Origin: Burkholderiales bacterium
GTDB taxonomy: Bacteria > Pseudomonadota > Gammaproteobacteria > Burkholderiales > Burkholderiaceae_B
Length of the DNA: 12,461 nucleotides
Reading direction: 5' to 3'
NCBI GenBank assembly: GCA_005788065.1
Contig: SXZD01000098.1
Location: 1 to 12,461 of the forward strand
Every line of letters starts with the position of its first letter. The first letter of the stretch is position 1. Below are positions 1 to 5,858 of this stretch, one piece after another. A program made the translations under genes and the position numbers. The notes beneath the pieces are model-generated. The model saw only the letters and a program-made list of their open reading frames with translations. It ran no database searches and was not told where the DNA came from.

Positions 1-1
1 G

Positions 2-595
2 GTTTGCAAAGTGCATGGATACTGCGTTGCAGGCGGCACCGACATGGCTTTGTGCTCGGATCTTCTGGTCATCGCTGACAATGCCAAAATCGGCTATCCG
101 CCAGCGCGCGTGTGGGGGTGTCCGACCACATCCATCTGGTTTCACCGCATCGGTCTGGAAAAAGCCAAGCGACTTCTGTTTACGGGCGATTGTCTGACGG
201 GGAAGCAGGCACAGGAGTGGGGGCTTGCCATTGAATCTGCGCCGCCCGAACAATTGGATGAACGGTTCGAGGCCTTGTTGCAGCGCATCGCGTTGATGCC
301 GGTGAACCAATTGGTGATGATGAAGTTGCTGTTGAACCAATCAGTGATGCAGCAGGGCCTGCACACCACGCAGATTCTGGGAACTGTATTTGATGGCATT
401 ACACGCCACACCAAAGAGGGCTATGCGTTTCAGGCCGATGCGACGCGTAACGGCTTCATGGAAGCGGTCAAGCATCGCGACGAACCATTTGGTGATTTCG
501 GTCTGTCCGCTTTCAGGGGGGGGCGTATCAAAGTAGCTGTCTGTCAGCGTCCTTGTTTCAGTTTCCAGACGGTGACTTCGCTCAGTGTGTGCTGA
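2..595 (+). CDS. Crotonase-family enoyl-CoA hydratase/isomerase, 5'-truncated by window edge
   Basis: This is the C-terminal two thirds of a crotonase-fold enzyme. Such enzymes use an oxyanion hole to polarise acyl-CoA thioesters, for example in hydration of enoyl-CoA during beta-oxidation. The frame is open from base 2, and the first residues (VCKVHGYCVAGGTDMAL) are the typical glycine-rich oxyanion-hole turn. They are followed by a 'CSDLLVIADNAKIGYP' core and a 'GLEKAKRLLFTGDCLTGKQAQEWGL' segment, both standard for the family. The GTG at base 11 lies inside the conserved core, so it is not the real start; the gene begins upstream of the window. After the usual ending near 'RDEPFGDFG' the frame runs through a G8 tract (516-523) into about 26 residues unlike the family, overlapping the convergent methyltransferase by 52 bp. 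A seven-G tract would stop translation at 534-536, before that gene. Substrate specificity cannot be assigned; a role in acyl-CoA turnover fits the lipid genes nearby. Confidence 0.85.
   Translation, partial: VCKVHGYCVAGGTDMALCSDLLVIADNAKIGYPPARVWGCPTTSIWFHRIGLEKAKRLLFTGDCLTGKQAQEWGLAIESAPPEQLDERFEALLQRIALMPVNQLVMMKLLLNQSVMQQGLHTTQILGTVFDGITRHTKEGYAFQADATRNGFMEAVKHRDEPFGDFGLSAFRGGRIKVAVCQRPCFSFQTVTSLSVC
516..523. repeat. Homopolymeric G8 tract near the 3' end of the crotonase gene
   Basis: Eight consecutive G bases lie in the last part of the crotonase gene. The frame as written continues to 595 and overlaps the opposite gene. Loss of one G would bring TAG at 534-536 into frame and end the protein eight codons after the 'FGDFG' motif. 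The tract is either a sequencing or assembly miscount or a slippage-prone site in the organism. Confidence 0.6.
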
Positions 596-1329
596 TGCTT
601 GCGTCGCGTTTCCCGAATGACAAATGCTACTGACTGCGGACCCTGAACCAGCGTGAAGTCACGGCTGAGTATCTCTTTGAGCCCATCAAGGGTACCGACT
701 GGTTCACCGTCTCGTGTGAAGCCACCGATCCATTCGCTGCGCTGGGTGTAGTCCTCCAGCCATGTGTAAGGAGAGGCCAACACCAGCAAACCACCTGGGT
801 TCAACCGGTGTGAGACTTGCTGCAGAAAAAGCCTGGGTGAATAAAGCCGGTCAATCAGGTTGGCGGCCAGGATCAAATCAAAGCCGGTGAGGTCTGGTTT
901 GAGTGCGCATGCATCTGCCTGACAAAACTCCACCCGTTGTGCAAACTGCGCCAGACCCAGAGAGTCAAGGCGCCGTTCGTGACGGGTAAGCAACTCGCCT
1001 TCGTCAGGCATGGTGTAGCGTATGCTGCCTGTCTTGAGCAAGCGGGTGCCCACCTCAATCAGTTTGGCTGAAAAATCGGCGCCGATCACGCGCTTGAACT
1101 GTCTGGCCAGTTCAAAACTGGAACGTCCCGTGGCACAACCCAAGTCCAGCGCACGACCCTCAGATCCGTTACCGAATTCGGCGTGTGCCGTCATGGCAAG
1201 ATCAGCCATGGCCTTGGCAAAATTGGGAACGCCGAAGGCGTCATCACCATAGTGAAACTCGGCATACTGCGAGACCAGGGTGTCGGATTCGTAAACTGAT
1301 GTCGGCGTTGAGTCAGGTGTGGATGTCAC
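544..1329 (-). CDS. Stand-alone OvoA C-terminal-type SAM methyltransferase (putative 4-mercaptohistidine N1-methyltransferase)
   Basis: This is a 261-residue class I SAM-dependent methyltransferase. Motif I (ALDLGCATGRSSFELA, residues 60-75) and the acidic residue after the second strand (D85) form the SAM site. The N-terminal 'YESD' (13-16) and 'FHYG' (25-28), the 'ADACAL' and 'LAANLIDRL' segments, 'SPYTWLEDYT' (186-195) and the C-terminal 'IRETRRKHQHTLSEVTVWK' are what I recognise as the C-terminal domain of OvoA, which N-methylates 5-thiohistidine in the last step of ovothiol A synthesis. In most OvoA proteins this domain is fused behind a sulfoxide synthase (DinB/FGE-like domains); here it stands alone and no synthase is visible. 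The start is a GTG at 1329 with no clear Shine-Dalgarno; an in-frame stop lies about 45 bp upstream and no better start is seen. Its 3' end overlaps the convergent crotonase frame. It could instead act on a related thiol- or selenohistidine. Confidence 0.8.
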   Translation of the reverse strand: MTSTPDSTPTSVYESDTLVSQYAEFHYGDDAFGVPNFAKAMADLAMTAHAEFGNGSEGRALDLGCATGRSSFELARQFKRVIGADFSAKLIEVGTRLLKTGSIRYTMPDEGELLTRHERRLDSLGLAQFAQRVEFCQADACALKPDLTGFDLILAANLIDRLYSPRLFLQQVSHRLNPGGLLVLASPYTWLEDYTQRSEWIGGFTRDGEPVGTLDGLKEILSRDFTLVQGPQSVAFVIRETRRKHQHTLSEVTVWKLKQGR

Positions 1330-1446
1330 GATGCGGTCGAATTCCGTGATTGAAAAAATGATGACGAAGGTATCAGATTTTCACAGGATCACCCGCCTTT
1401 GTCTCGGTCGATCTACCGCCTGAGCGATCCCTGACTGGCCGACTCA

Positions 1447-1758
1447 TCAACCTCTGCGGCGATTGTCTCCGTAGCCACCACCGAAGCCTCCGCTGCGCGG
1501 TGGGCGAGCTTCCATGGGACGCGCCACGTTGACGGTCAGATCACGGCCACCCACGTTCTTGCCGTTCAGTCCTTGGATGGCGGCTTCGGCTTCAGATCCA
1601 CTGGACATCTCGACAAATCCGAAGCCCTTGGAGCGGCCTGTTTCGCGGTCTGTCATCACCTTGGCCGACTGGACGCGACCATATGCGGAAAATTGTTGCT
1701 CAAGATCTGTGTCGCCAACGGAGTACGACAGGTTACCTACATAAAGTTTGTTGCTCAT
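1447..1758 (-). CDS. Small glycine-tailed RRM RNA-binding protein
   Basis: This 103-residue protein is a single RNA-recognition motif with a short Arg/Gly-rich tail. RNP2 is 'LYVGNL' (residues 5-10) and RNP1 is 'KGFGFVEM' in the middle; both carry the aromatic residues that stack on RNA bases. The tail 'GGFGGGYGDNRRRG' is typical of bacterial and cyanobacterial Rbp proteins, which are often cold-induced and act as RNA chaperones. The ATG at 1758 is preceded by AGAAAGG at good spacing. The gene lies 69 bp downstream of infA on the same strand, so the two may be co-transcribed, and I see no convincing terminator between them. The family call is certain; the cold-shock role is inferred from family and neighbour. 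Confidence 0.93.
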   Translation of the reverse strand: MSNKLYVGNLSYSVGDTDLEQQFSAYGRVQSAKVMTDRETGRSKGFGFVEMSSGSEAEAAIQGLNGKNVGGRDLTVNVARPMEARPPRSGGFGGGYGDNRRRG

Positions 1759-1827
1759 ATTTTAGCCTTTCTGAAAAAGTGCCATTTAAAGTGATGGACA
1801 CTGGTTAAAAACCGGGGGTGATGGTCA

Positions 1828-2097
1828 TCAGCGCTTGCGTACGTAAGCAGGCGCAGACGGTTTACCGGATTGACGGTTTTCGATATGACGAAAGGTGATG
1901 CGACCCTTCGAGAGATCGTATGGTGACATTTCGAGGGTGACGTTGTCGCCGGCCAGAATGCGGATATGGTGCTTGCGCATCTTGCCTGCAGTGTAGGCAA
2001 TCAATGTGTGACCATTTTCCAATGTGACGCGATAACGCGTATCGGGCAGCATTTCATCAACCTTGCCCTGCATTTCGATGAGTTCTTCCTTGGCCAT
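1828..2097 (-). CDS. infA: Translation initiation factor IF-1 (extended paralogue type)
   Basis: This is an OB-fold protein of 89 residues that binds the A site of the 30S subunit during initiation with IF-2 and IF-3. It shows 'MAKEELIEMQGKVDEMLPD', 'YRVTLENGHTLIAYTAGKMRKHHIRILAGD' and 'VTLEMSPYDLSKGRITFRH', the diagnostic IF-1 core. The classical protein is about 72 residues. The extra C-terminal tail (roughly residues 73-89, ending 'APAYVRKR') is characteristic of the second IF-1 gene of betaproteobacteria, which usually lies outside the ribosomal-protein operon, as here. The ATG at 2097 has AAGGA 8 nt upstream. A promoter-like pair at 2309-2337 would give a leader of about 200 nt, reminiscent of cold-shock mRNAs. 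Ribosomal-protein genes are absent nearby, which supports an accessory rather than the housekeeping copy. Confidence 0.95.
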   Translation of the reverse strand: MAKEELIEMQGKVDEMLPDTRYRVTLENGHTLIAYTAGKMRKHHIRILAGDNVTLEMSPYDLSKGRITFRHIENRQSGKPSAPAYVRKR

Positions 2098-2447
2098 GCG
2101 ATGTCCTTGAGTGTGCAGTTTGCGCCAATGCGGCGTGTGTGGTCACGGCTACGCTGAGTGAGCCGGAGTGGAGCTTGCTTGGGAGAATTCAAACCACCGG
2201 AGAAGCCACGTCAAAGTGGTGTACGGTAGAGGTGGTCAGTTTTGGGATGCCGACGACGGATTCGATCCTGCTTGCAGCACGGTAAAGCGATACCGGCAAC
2301 ATACCCGCAAGATACGTGCTTTCGCGGTTTTACACAACTACTTTTTTTGACGATTTGCACGATGCCGATCGGTGGTGCAAGCCTGGATCGATACAGTGCT
2401 GTCGCAAACGTTGCAAGCGGCGGGGGGCGCGTGTGGGGTGGGTGCGC
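2098..2447 (-). other. Gene-free region: infA upstream region and leader
   Basis: I find no supportable gene in these 350 bases. The part next to infA would be its untranslated leader if the promoter at 2309-2337 is used. The distal part (about 2380-2447) is G-rich and holds two copies of GCGCGTGTGGGG (2427-2438 and 2444-2455), the second running into the left arm of the hairpin at 2448-2490. A small + strand open frame spans 2242-2571, but it lacks a ribosome binding site, crosses the hairpin and has a low-complexity translation. Confidence 0.6.
2309..2337 (-). promoter_or_regulatory. Candidate sigma-70 promoter of infA
   Basis: On the minus strand TTGTGT (2337-2332) and TATCTT (2314-2309) are separated by exactly 17 nt, pointing toward infA. 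The match to consensus is moderate (about 3/6 and 4/6). Initiation about 7 nt downstream would leave a leader of about 200 nt before the infA start. Confidence 0.4.
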
Positions 2448-2490
2448 GTGTGGGGAGGTTGAACGTCGGCGACGTTCAACCTCCCCACAC
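2448..2490. terminator. Perfect 20-bp-stem, 3-nt-loop inverted repeat after the desaturase gene
   Basis: The left arm 2448-2467 (GTGTGGGGAGGTTGAACGTC) and right arm 2471-2490 are exact reverse complements around a GGC loop. The structure begins 3 nt after the desaturase stop codon (2494-2496), where a terminator or 3' mRNA-stabilising hairpin would sit, and it lies between that operon and the infA promoter. Neither strand carries a U-tract after the stem, so it is not a textbook intrinsic terminator. Confidence 0.6.
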
Positions 2491-2493
2491 AGA

Positions 2494-3666
2494 TCAGTGC
2501 CCCGCAGTCCCGCCCGGCAAGCTGTAACGCCAGATGTTCAGAGTGGTGGTGCCGAACTGTCGTGTGAATGAGCCCGTGTTGTAGGGCAGACCAAAGCGGT
2601 GCGCCACTGCTTTAACACGCTGCGACATTTCCGGATAGCGATTGCTCGGAACATCCGGAAACAGATGATGTTCAATCTGGTGGCTGAGGTTGCCTGAGAG
2701 TATGTGGAAAATCTTTCCGCCTTCGATGTTGGCACTACCGAGCAACTGGCGCAGATACCATTGGGCGCGGGTTTCGCCTTCCACCTCTTCCGGTGTGAAG
2801 TGATGAACGCCCGTCGGGAAATGACCGCAGAAAATGATCATGTTCGACCAGATGTTGCGGATGCCATTGGCAACCAGATTGCCCGCAACCACGGTGAGGG
2901 ATGCAGCCAGCGCGATGGGTGCCGCATTCAATTCAAGCAACATCGCCACCGGAAAGGCGATAGCGGCAGCAAATGCCGGCCACAGCAGGTAATCTTTTCG
3001 CAATTGGCGAACCACTTTCCAGCCTACGCGCCGCAACATGGGGCGGATGCTTTCAATGGATCGTTCACCTTTGCTGACCTTGTCCAGTTCGAGGTCGTGC
3101 AGGGCCACGCCCCATTGGAACAGAAGCATCAACACAAAGTTGATGACGGGGTTGAGCAAAAATTGCGGATGCCATTTTTGAAGGCCGGTGACGCGCATCA
3201 CACCGTAGCCTACGTCGGGGTCTTTACCCAACACGTTGGTCCAGGTGTGATGAATGACGTTGTGGCTGTGTTTCCACTGGTCGGATGGAAACACGTTGTC
3301 CCATTCCCACGTATTCGATTGAATGTTGGGGTCGCGCATCCAGTCCCACTGTGCATGCATGACGTTGTGACCGATTTCCATGTTCTCGATGATCTTGGAG
3401 ATACCCAGCAATGCTGCGCCCCCCAATAGCAGAACAAGGAACGCAGGCCATCCGGCCCAAGGCAGCTCGCTCCATGGGGACAGCAAGAGCGAGAGCATCA
3501 TGCTGATGCGCCCGGCCAGTGCCATGGATCGTTGCCAGCGAATCAGAGTCAGAATGTACTGACGGTCTTTTTCTCCGCGCGAGTCCATGACTTCGTTGCG
3601 GATGGCGTCCATCTCGCGACCGAACTCTTCGATTTCGCCGGCGCTCAAATGACTTGGGTATGCCAT
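2494..3666 (-). CDS. Membrane fatty-acid desaturase, DesA3-like
   Basis: This 390-residue integral membrane di-iron desaturase introduces a double bond into an acyl chain using O2 and two electrons. The three histidine boxes are intact: 'GHNVMH' (99-104), 'HNVIHH' (135-140) and 'HQIEHH' (329-334). There is an additional 'GVHHF' (286-290). Hydrophobic stretches lie near residues 50-95, 170-190 and 225-270, with the boxes on the presumed cytoplasmic face. The overall pattern, including 'DPDVGYGVMRV' and 'GETRAQWYLRQLLGS', resembles the acyl-CoA desaturase DesA3 of mycobacteria. It lies 24 bp downstream of a flavin/2Fe-2S reductase gene on the same strand, matching the DesA3-Rv3230c electron-transfer pair, so one operon is likely. 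The ATG at 3666 has AAGGAG upstream. The regiospecificity is not shown by the sequence; delta-9 is the family default. A close paralogue lies at 11606-12461. Confidence 0.93.
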   Translation of the reverse strand: MAYPSHLSAGEIEEFGREMDAIRNEVMDSRGEKDRQYILTLIRWQRSMALAGRISMMLSLLLSPWSELPWAGWPAFLVLLLGGAALLGISKIIENMEIGHNVMHAQWDWMRDPNIQSNTWEWDNVFPSDQWKHSHNVIHHTWTNVLGKDPDVGYGVMRVTGLQKWHPQFLLNPVINFVLMLLFQWGVALHDLELDKVSKGERSIESIRPMLRRVGWKVVRQLRKDYLLWPAFAAAIAFPVAMLLELNAAPIALAASLTVVAGNLVANGIRNIWSNMIIFCGHFPTGVHHFTPEEVEGETRAQWYLRQLLGSANIEGGKIFHILSGNLSHQIEHHLFPDVPSNRYPEMSQRVKAVAHRFGLPYNTGSFTRQFGTTTLNIWRYSLPGGTAGH

Positions 3667-3690
3667 GATTCACTACTCCTTGCTGCGTTT

Positions 3691-4818
3691 TCAGGCTTCG
3701 TCGATGACTGCGTTACCGACATTGGTACAGACACAGATCTGGATGATCGTGCCAGGTTCTCTCATCAACTCGTTGGTGCGCATGTCGCGCACGCAGCCTT
3801 CTTTGAGCACAGAGTCGCATGCGTGGCAGATGCCCATGCGGCATCCGTGTGTGGGGTTCAGTCCGGCATCTTCTGCAAGACGCAGCAGGTTGGTCTGACC
3901 ATCGCCCTCGAATTGACCTTGGCTCTTGGTGAGACTGACGGTGCCTTTTTGACCGGGTTCTGTCGACACTGATAGCGCTGCGCGGAAACGCTCGGTGTGA
4001 AGGCGGCGCCGCAGGCCTTGGGATTCCCAGAACAACTCCAACGCATCCAGCAACGGTTGCGGACCGCAGGCGTAAACGTCTTTTGTTTGCCAATCGGGGC
4101 AATACTTTTCAAGCTGAGCTTGCGAAAAGTGCTGGTTCTTCAGTCCTTCCGGTGTGTCTACGCCACCCGGATTGCGGGTGTAAATACAATGTAGTTTGTA
4201 GCGCGGATACTTCTGTTGAAGTGAGGCCAGTTGCTTTGCAAAAATGACATCGTATTGCTGCGGCGCATAATGTATATGCGTCACATGCGGCATGCGGTCT
4301 TCTGCGTCCAGTGCCTTGAGCATGCTCATGATGGGCGTAATGCCGCTGCCTGCCGTAATGAAAAGCGGCTGCACCGGTTGCGCGTCGGGCAGATAGAAAT
4401 CGCCTTGTGCGATGCCGATAGGTATGTAGTCTCCCACTTTCAATTGCCGCACGATGTGGTTGGATACGAACCCATTGGGTATGGCTTTGACCTTGATGCT
4501 GAAGCATCCGTCTTGACGCTCGGGTTCGCAACTGATGGAGTAGGTACGGGTGAAGTGACGGCCACCAATGTCGATACCCACGCGCAGGTGTTGGCCAGGC
4601 TTGAAGCTGCGCCAATTTTTGCCAGGCTTGAGCGTGATGGTGCGTGCGGTGGCCGTTTCATCCCACACTTTGACGATGCGCGCCTGCATGTCATGGCTGG
4701 TCCACAGCGGGTTGACCAGTTCAACGTAGTGGGAGAGCTTCAGAGGGAACGCGAATGCGTCGCTGATGTTCTCGGCCAAACGGGTAACGCGCCCAAAAAG
4801 CGAGCCTGACTCCTGCAT
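3691..4818 (-). CDS. Ferredoxin-reductase-like flavin/2Fe-2S oxidoreductase, desaturase electron donor
   Basis: This 375-residue protein should pass electrons from NAD(P)H through FAD and a 2Fe-2S cluster to the desaturase encoded 24 bp downstream. 'RTYS' (91-94) is the FAD-binding motif, 'GSGITP' (157-162) and 'CGPQP' (251-255) are the NAD(P)-binding elements, and a plant-type ferredoxin domain occupies the C-terminus with Cys326, Cys331, Cys334 and Cys362 or Cys364. This domain order equals that of the mycobacterial Rv3230c oxidoreductase that serves DesA3. An N-terminal segment of about 45 residues precedes the FAD domain. I chose the ATG at 4818 because AGGAG (4829-4825) sits 6 nt upstream; a TTG at 4857 would add 13 residues but has no such site. 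The roughly 180-bp gap to the upstream SDR suggests its own promoter. Confidence 0.93.
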   Translation of the reverse strand: MQESGSLFGRVTRLAENISDAFAFPLKLSHYVELVNPLWTSHDMQARIVKVWDETATARTITLKPGKNWRSFKPGQHLRVGIDIGGRHFTRTYSISCEPERQDGCFSIKVKAIPNGFVSNHIVRQLKVGDYIPIGIAQGDFYLPDAQPVQPLFITAGSGITPIMSMLKALDAEDRMPHVTHIHYAPQQYDVIFAKQLASLQQKYPRYKLHCIYTRNPGGVDTPEGLKNQHFSQAQLEKYCPDWQTKDVYACGPQPLLDALELFWESQGLRRRLHTERFRAALSVSTEPGQKGTVSLTKSQGQFEGDGQTNLLRLAEDAGLNPTHGCRMGICHACDSVLKEGCVRDMRTNELMREPGTIIQICVCTNVGNAVIDEA

Positions 4819-4824
4819 CCGTAT

Positions 4825-4829
4825 CTCCT
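4825..4829 (-). promoter_or_regulatory. Ribosome binding site fixing the reductase start
   Basis: AGGAG on the minus strand, 6 nt before the ATG at 4818, selects that codon over the in-frame TTG at 4857. Confidence 0.8.
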
Positions 4830-4863
4830 GCCTTGCTGTTGGTTTTTTTAAGTGCAAGGTGCG

Positions 4864-4898
4864 CTTGAGGCACCCCGCGTTCCACAGGTTACCTCAAG
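4864..4898. repeat. Dyad CTTGAGG/CCTCAAG upstream of the reductase-desaturase operon
   Basis: A 7-bp inverted repeat (4864-4870 and 4892-4898) has 21 bp between arms, in the 5' region of the reductase gene. It could be an operator or a leader hairpin. No clear -35/-10 pair could be placed next to it, so its role is open. Confidence 0.3.
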
Positions 4899-4999
4899 GC
4901 GGCGGAGGTTGGTAACAATTTACATTTTTTGACTGGGCGATTTTTTCTGGATGAAGCTGGCCTCACCGTGGCCTGCCATGTCGGGGATGAATTCCGCTT

Positions 5000-5833
5000 T
5001 CAGCGCACACCGGCTTTGGTGTAGGACCCGAGATCCAGTGTTTTCTTCATGTCAGCCCAGACGAGGCGGTTGAGCCACTTGAGCGGAACAAAATTGGAAC
5101 CCAGCCATGTCTTGAAGCTGTCGTTACCGTAGACAATCTTGACGACACCGAACTCCAGACTTTTGCGAACAACCTGCGCGATTTCGTCAGGGCTGGTGGT
5201 CAGGTAGTTGTCGTTGAATTTTTTGAATGCCTCGCCATCGCCAGCCTTGGCAATATTGGTGGCAATGCCGCCGGGGTGAACCAGATGCACGCCGACTTTG
5301 GTGTTGCACAGTTCAACCATGAGTGCTTCAGTGAATCCGCGAACTGCAAATTTTGAGGCGCTGTAGTCTGTGTGGCTGGGTGCGCCGACGAGCCCGAAAA
5401 TACTGGACACGTTAACGATGTGACCCGAATTCTTTCGCATCAACTCCGGCAAAAATGCCTTGGTACCATAGAGCACGCCGTAGAAGTTGATGTTCATCAC
5501 GCGCTCATAACTCTCGATGGGCGTGTCCCATCCAGGTTGTCCGAGACCGGCTACGCCAGCGTTGTTGATGACCATATCTACCGTGCCATAGTGCTGCAGC
5601 ACCTCATCTGCAAACCCGAACATCGCCTCGCGGTTGGATACATCAAACACACGGTGCAAGATATCTGCGCTGGTGGACGCCTTCACTAGACGTACGGTTT
5701 CCTCAAGCCCCTTGCCATCGAAATCCATCAACGCAAGTTTCGATCCGCAGCGCGCAAACTCAAGCGCGTAAGAACGCCCCATGCCAGACCCGGCGCCGGT
5801 GACGACAACGACTTTTCCGCTGAACTTTGCCAT
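5000..5833 (-). CDS. Short-chain dehydrogenase/reductase paired with the monooxygenase
   Basis: This 277-residue Rossmann-fold SDR carries 'TGAGSGMG' (12-19) for the dinucleotide, 'NNAG' (90-93), Asn115, Ser144, Tyr157 and Lys161 as the catalytic set (YSASK). Asp37 ('LMDFDG') at the end of the second strand favours NAD(H) over NADP(H). It should interconvert an alcohol and a ketone or aldehyde. It lies 25 bp downstream of the flavin monooxygenase on the same strand, with ATG at 5833 and AAGGG 9 nt upstream, so the two are almost certainly one operon; a plausible reading is that the SDR makes or consumes the monooxygenase's carbonyl. The C-terminal 30 residues ('SNFVPLKWLNRLVWADMKK') are amphipathic and resemble those of mycobacterial SDRs acting on lipid substrates. 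The substrate is unknown. Confidence 0.92.
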   Translation of the reverse strand: MAKFSGKVVVVTGAGSGMGRSYALEFARCGSKLALMDFDGKGLEETVRLVKASTSADILHRVFDVSNREAMFGFADEVLQHYGTVDMVINNAGVAGLGQPGWDTPIESYERVMNINFYGVLYGTKAFLPELMRKNSGHIVNVSSIFGLVGAPSHTDYSASKFAVRGFTEALMVELCNTKVGVHLVHPGGIATNIAKAGDGEAFKKFNDNYLTTSPDEIAQVVRKSLEFGVVKIVYGNDSFKTWLGSNFVPLKWLNRLVWADMKKTLDLGSYTKAGVR

Positions 5834-5858
5834 GTTGTTTATCCCTTTTTATGGCGAT

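Noticed and set aside
1330..1446. A terminator between the RRM gene and the methyltransferase gene
   Set aside because: Only short imperfect pairings were found and no T-rich tail on the minus strand.
2242..2571. A + strand open frame across the infA upstream region and the perfect hairpin
   Set aside because: No ribosome binding site, it crosses the inverted repeat and ends inside the desaturase gene; the translation is Arg/Gly-rich low complexity.
2704..3429. A 241-codon + strand open frame opposite the first desaturase
   Set aside because: Antisense shadow; the minus-strand frame carries all three histidine boxes, and this translation resembles no family.
4819..4857. Extended N-terminus of the reductase from TTG 4857
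   Set aside because: ATG 4818 has an AGGAG at ideal distance and TTG 4857 has none; the extra residues contain that ribosome binding site.
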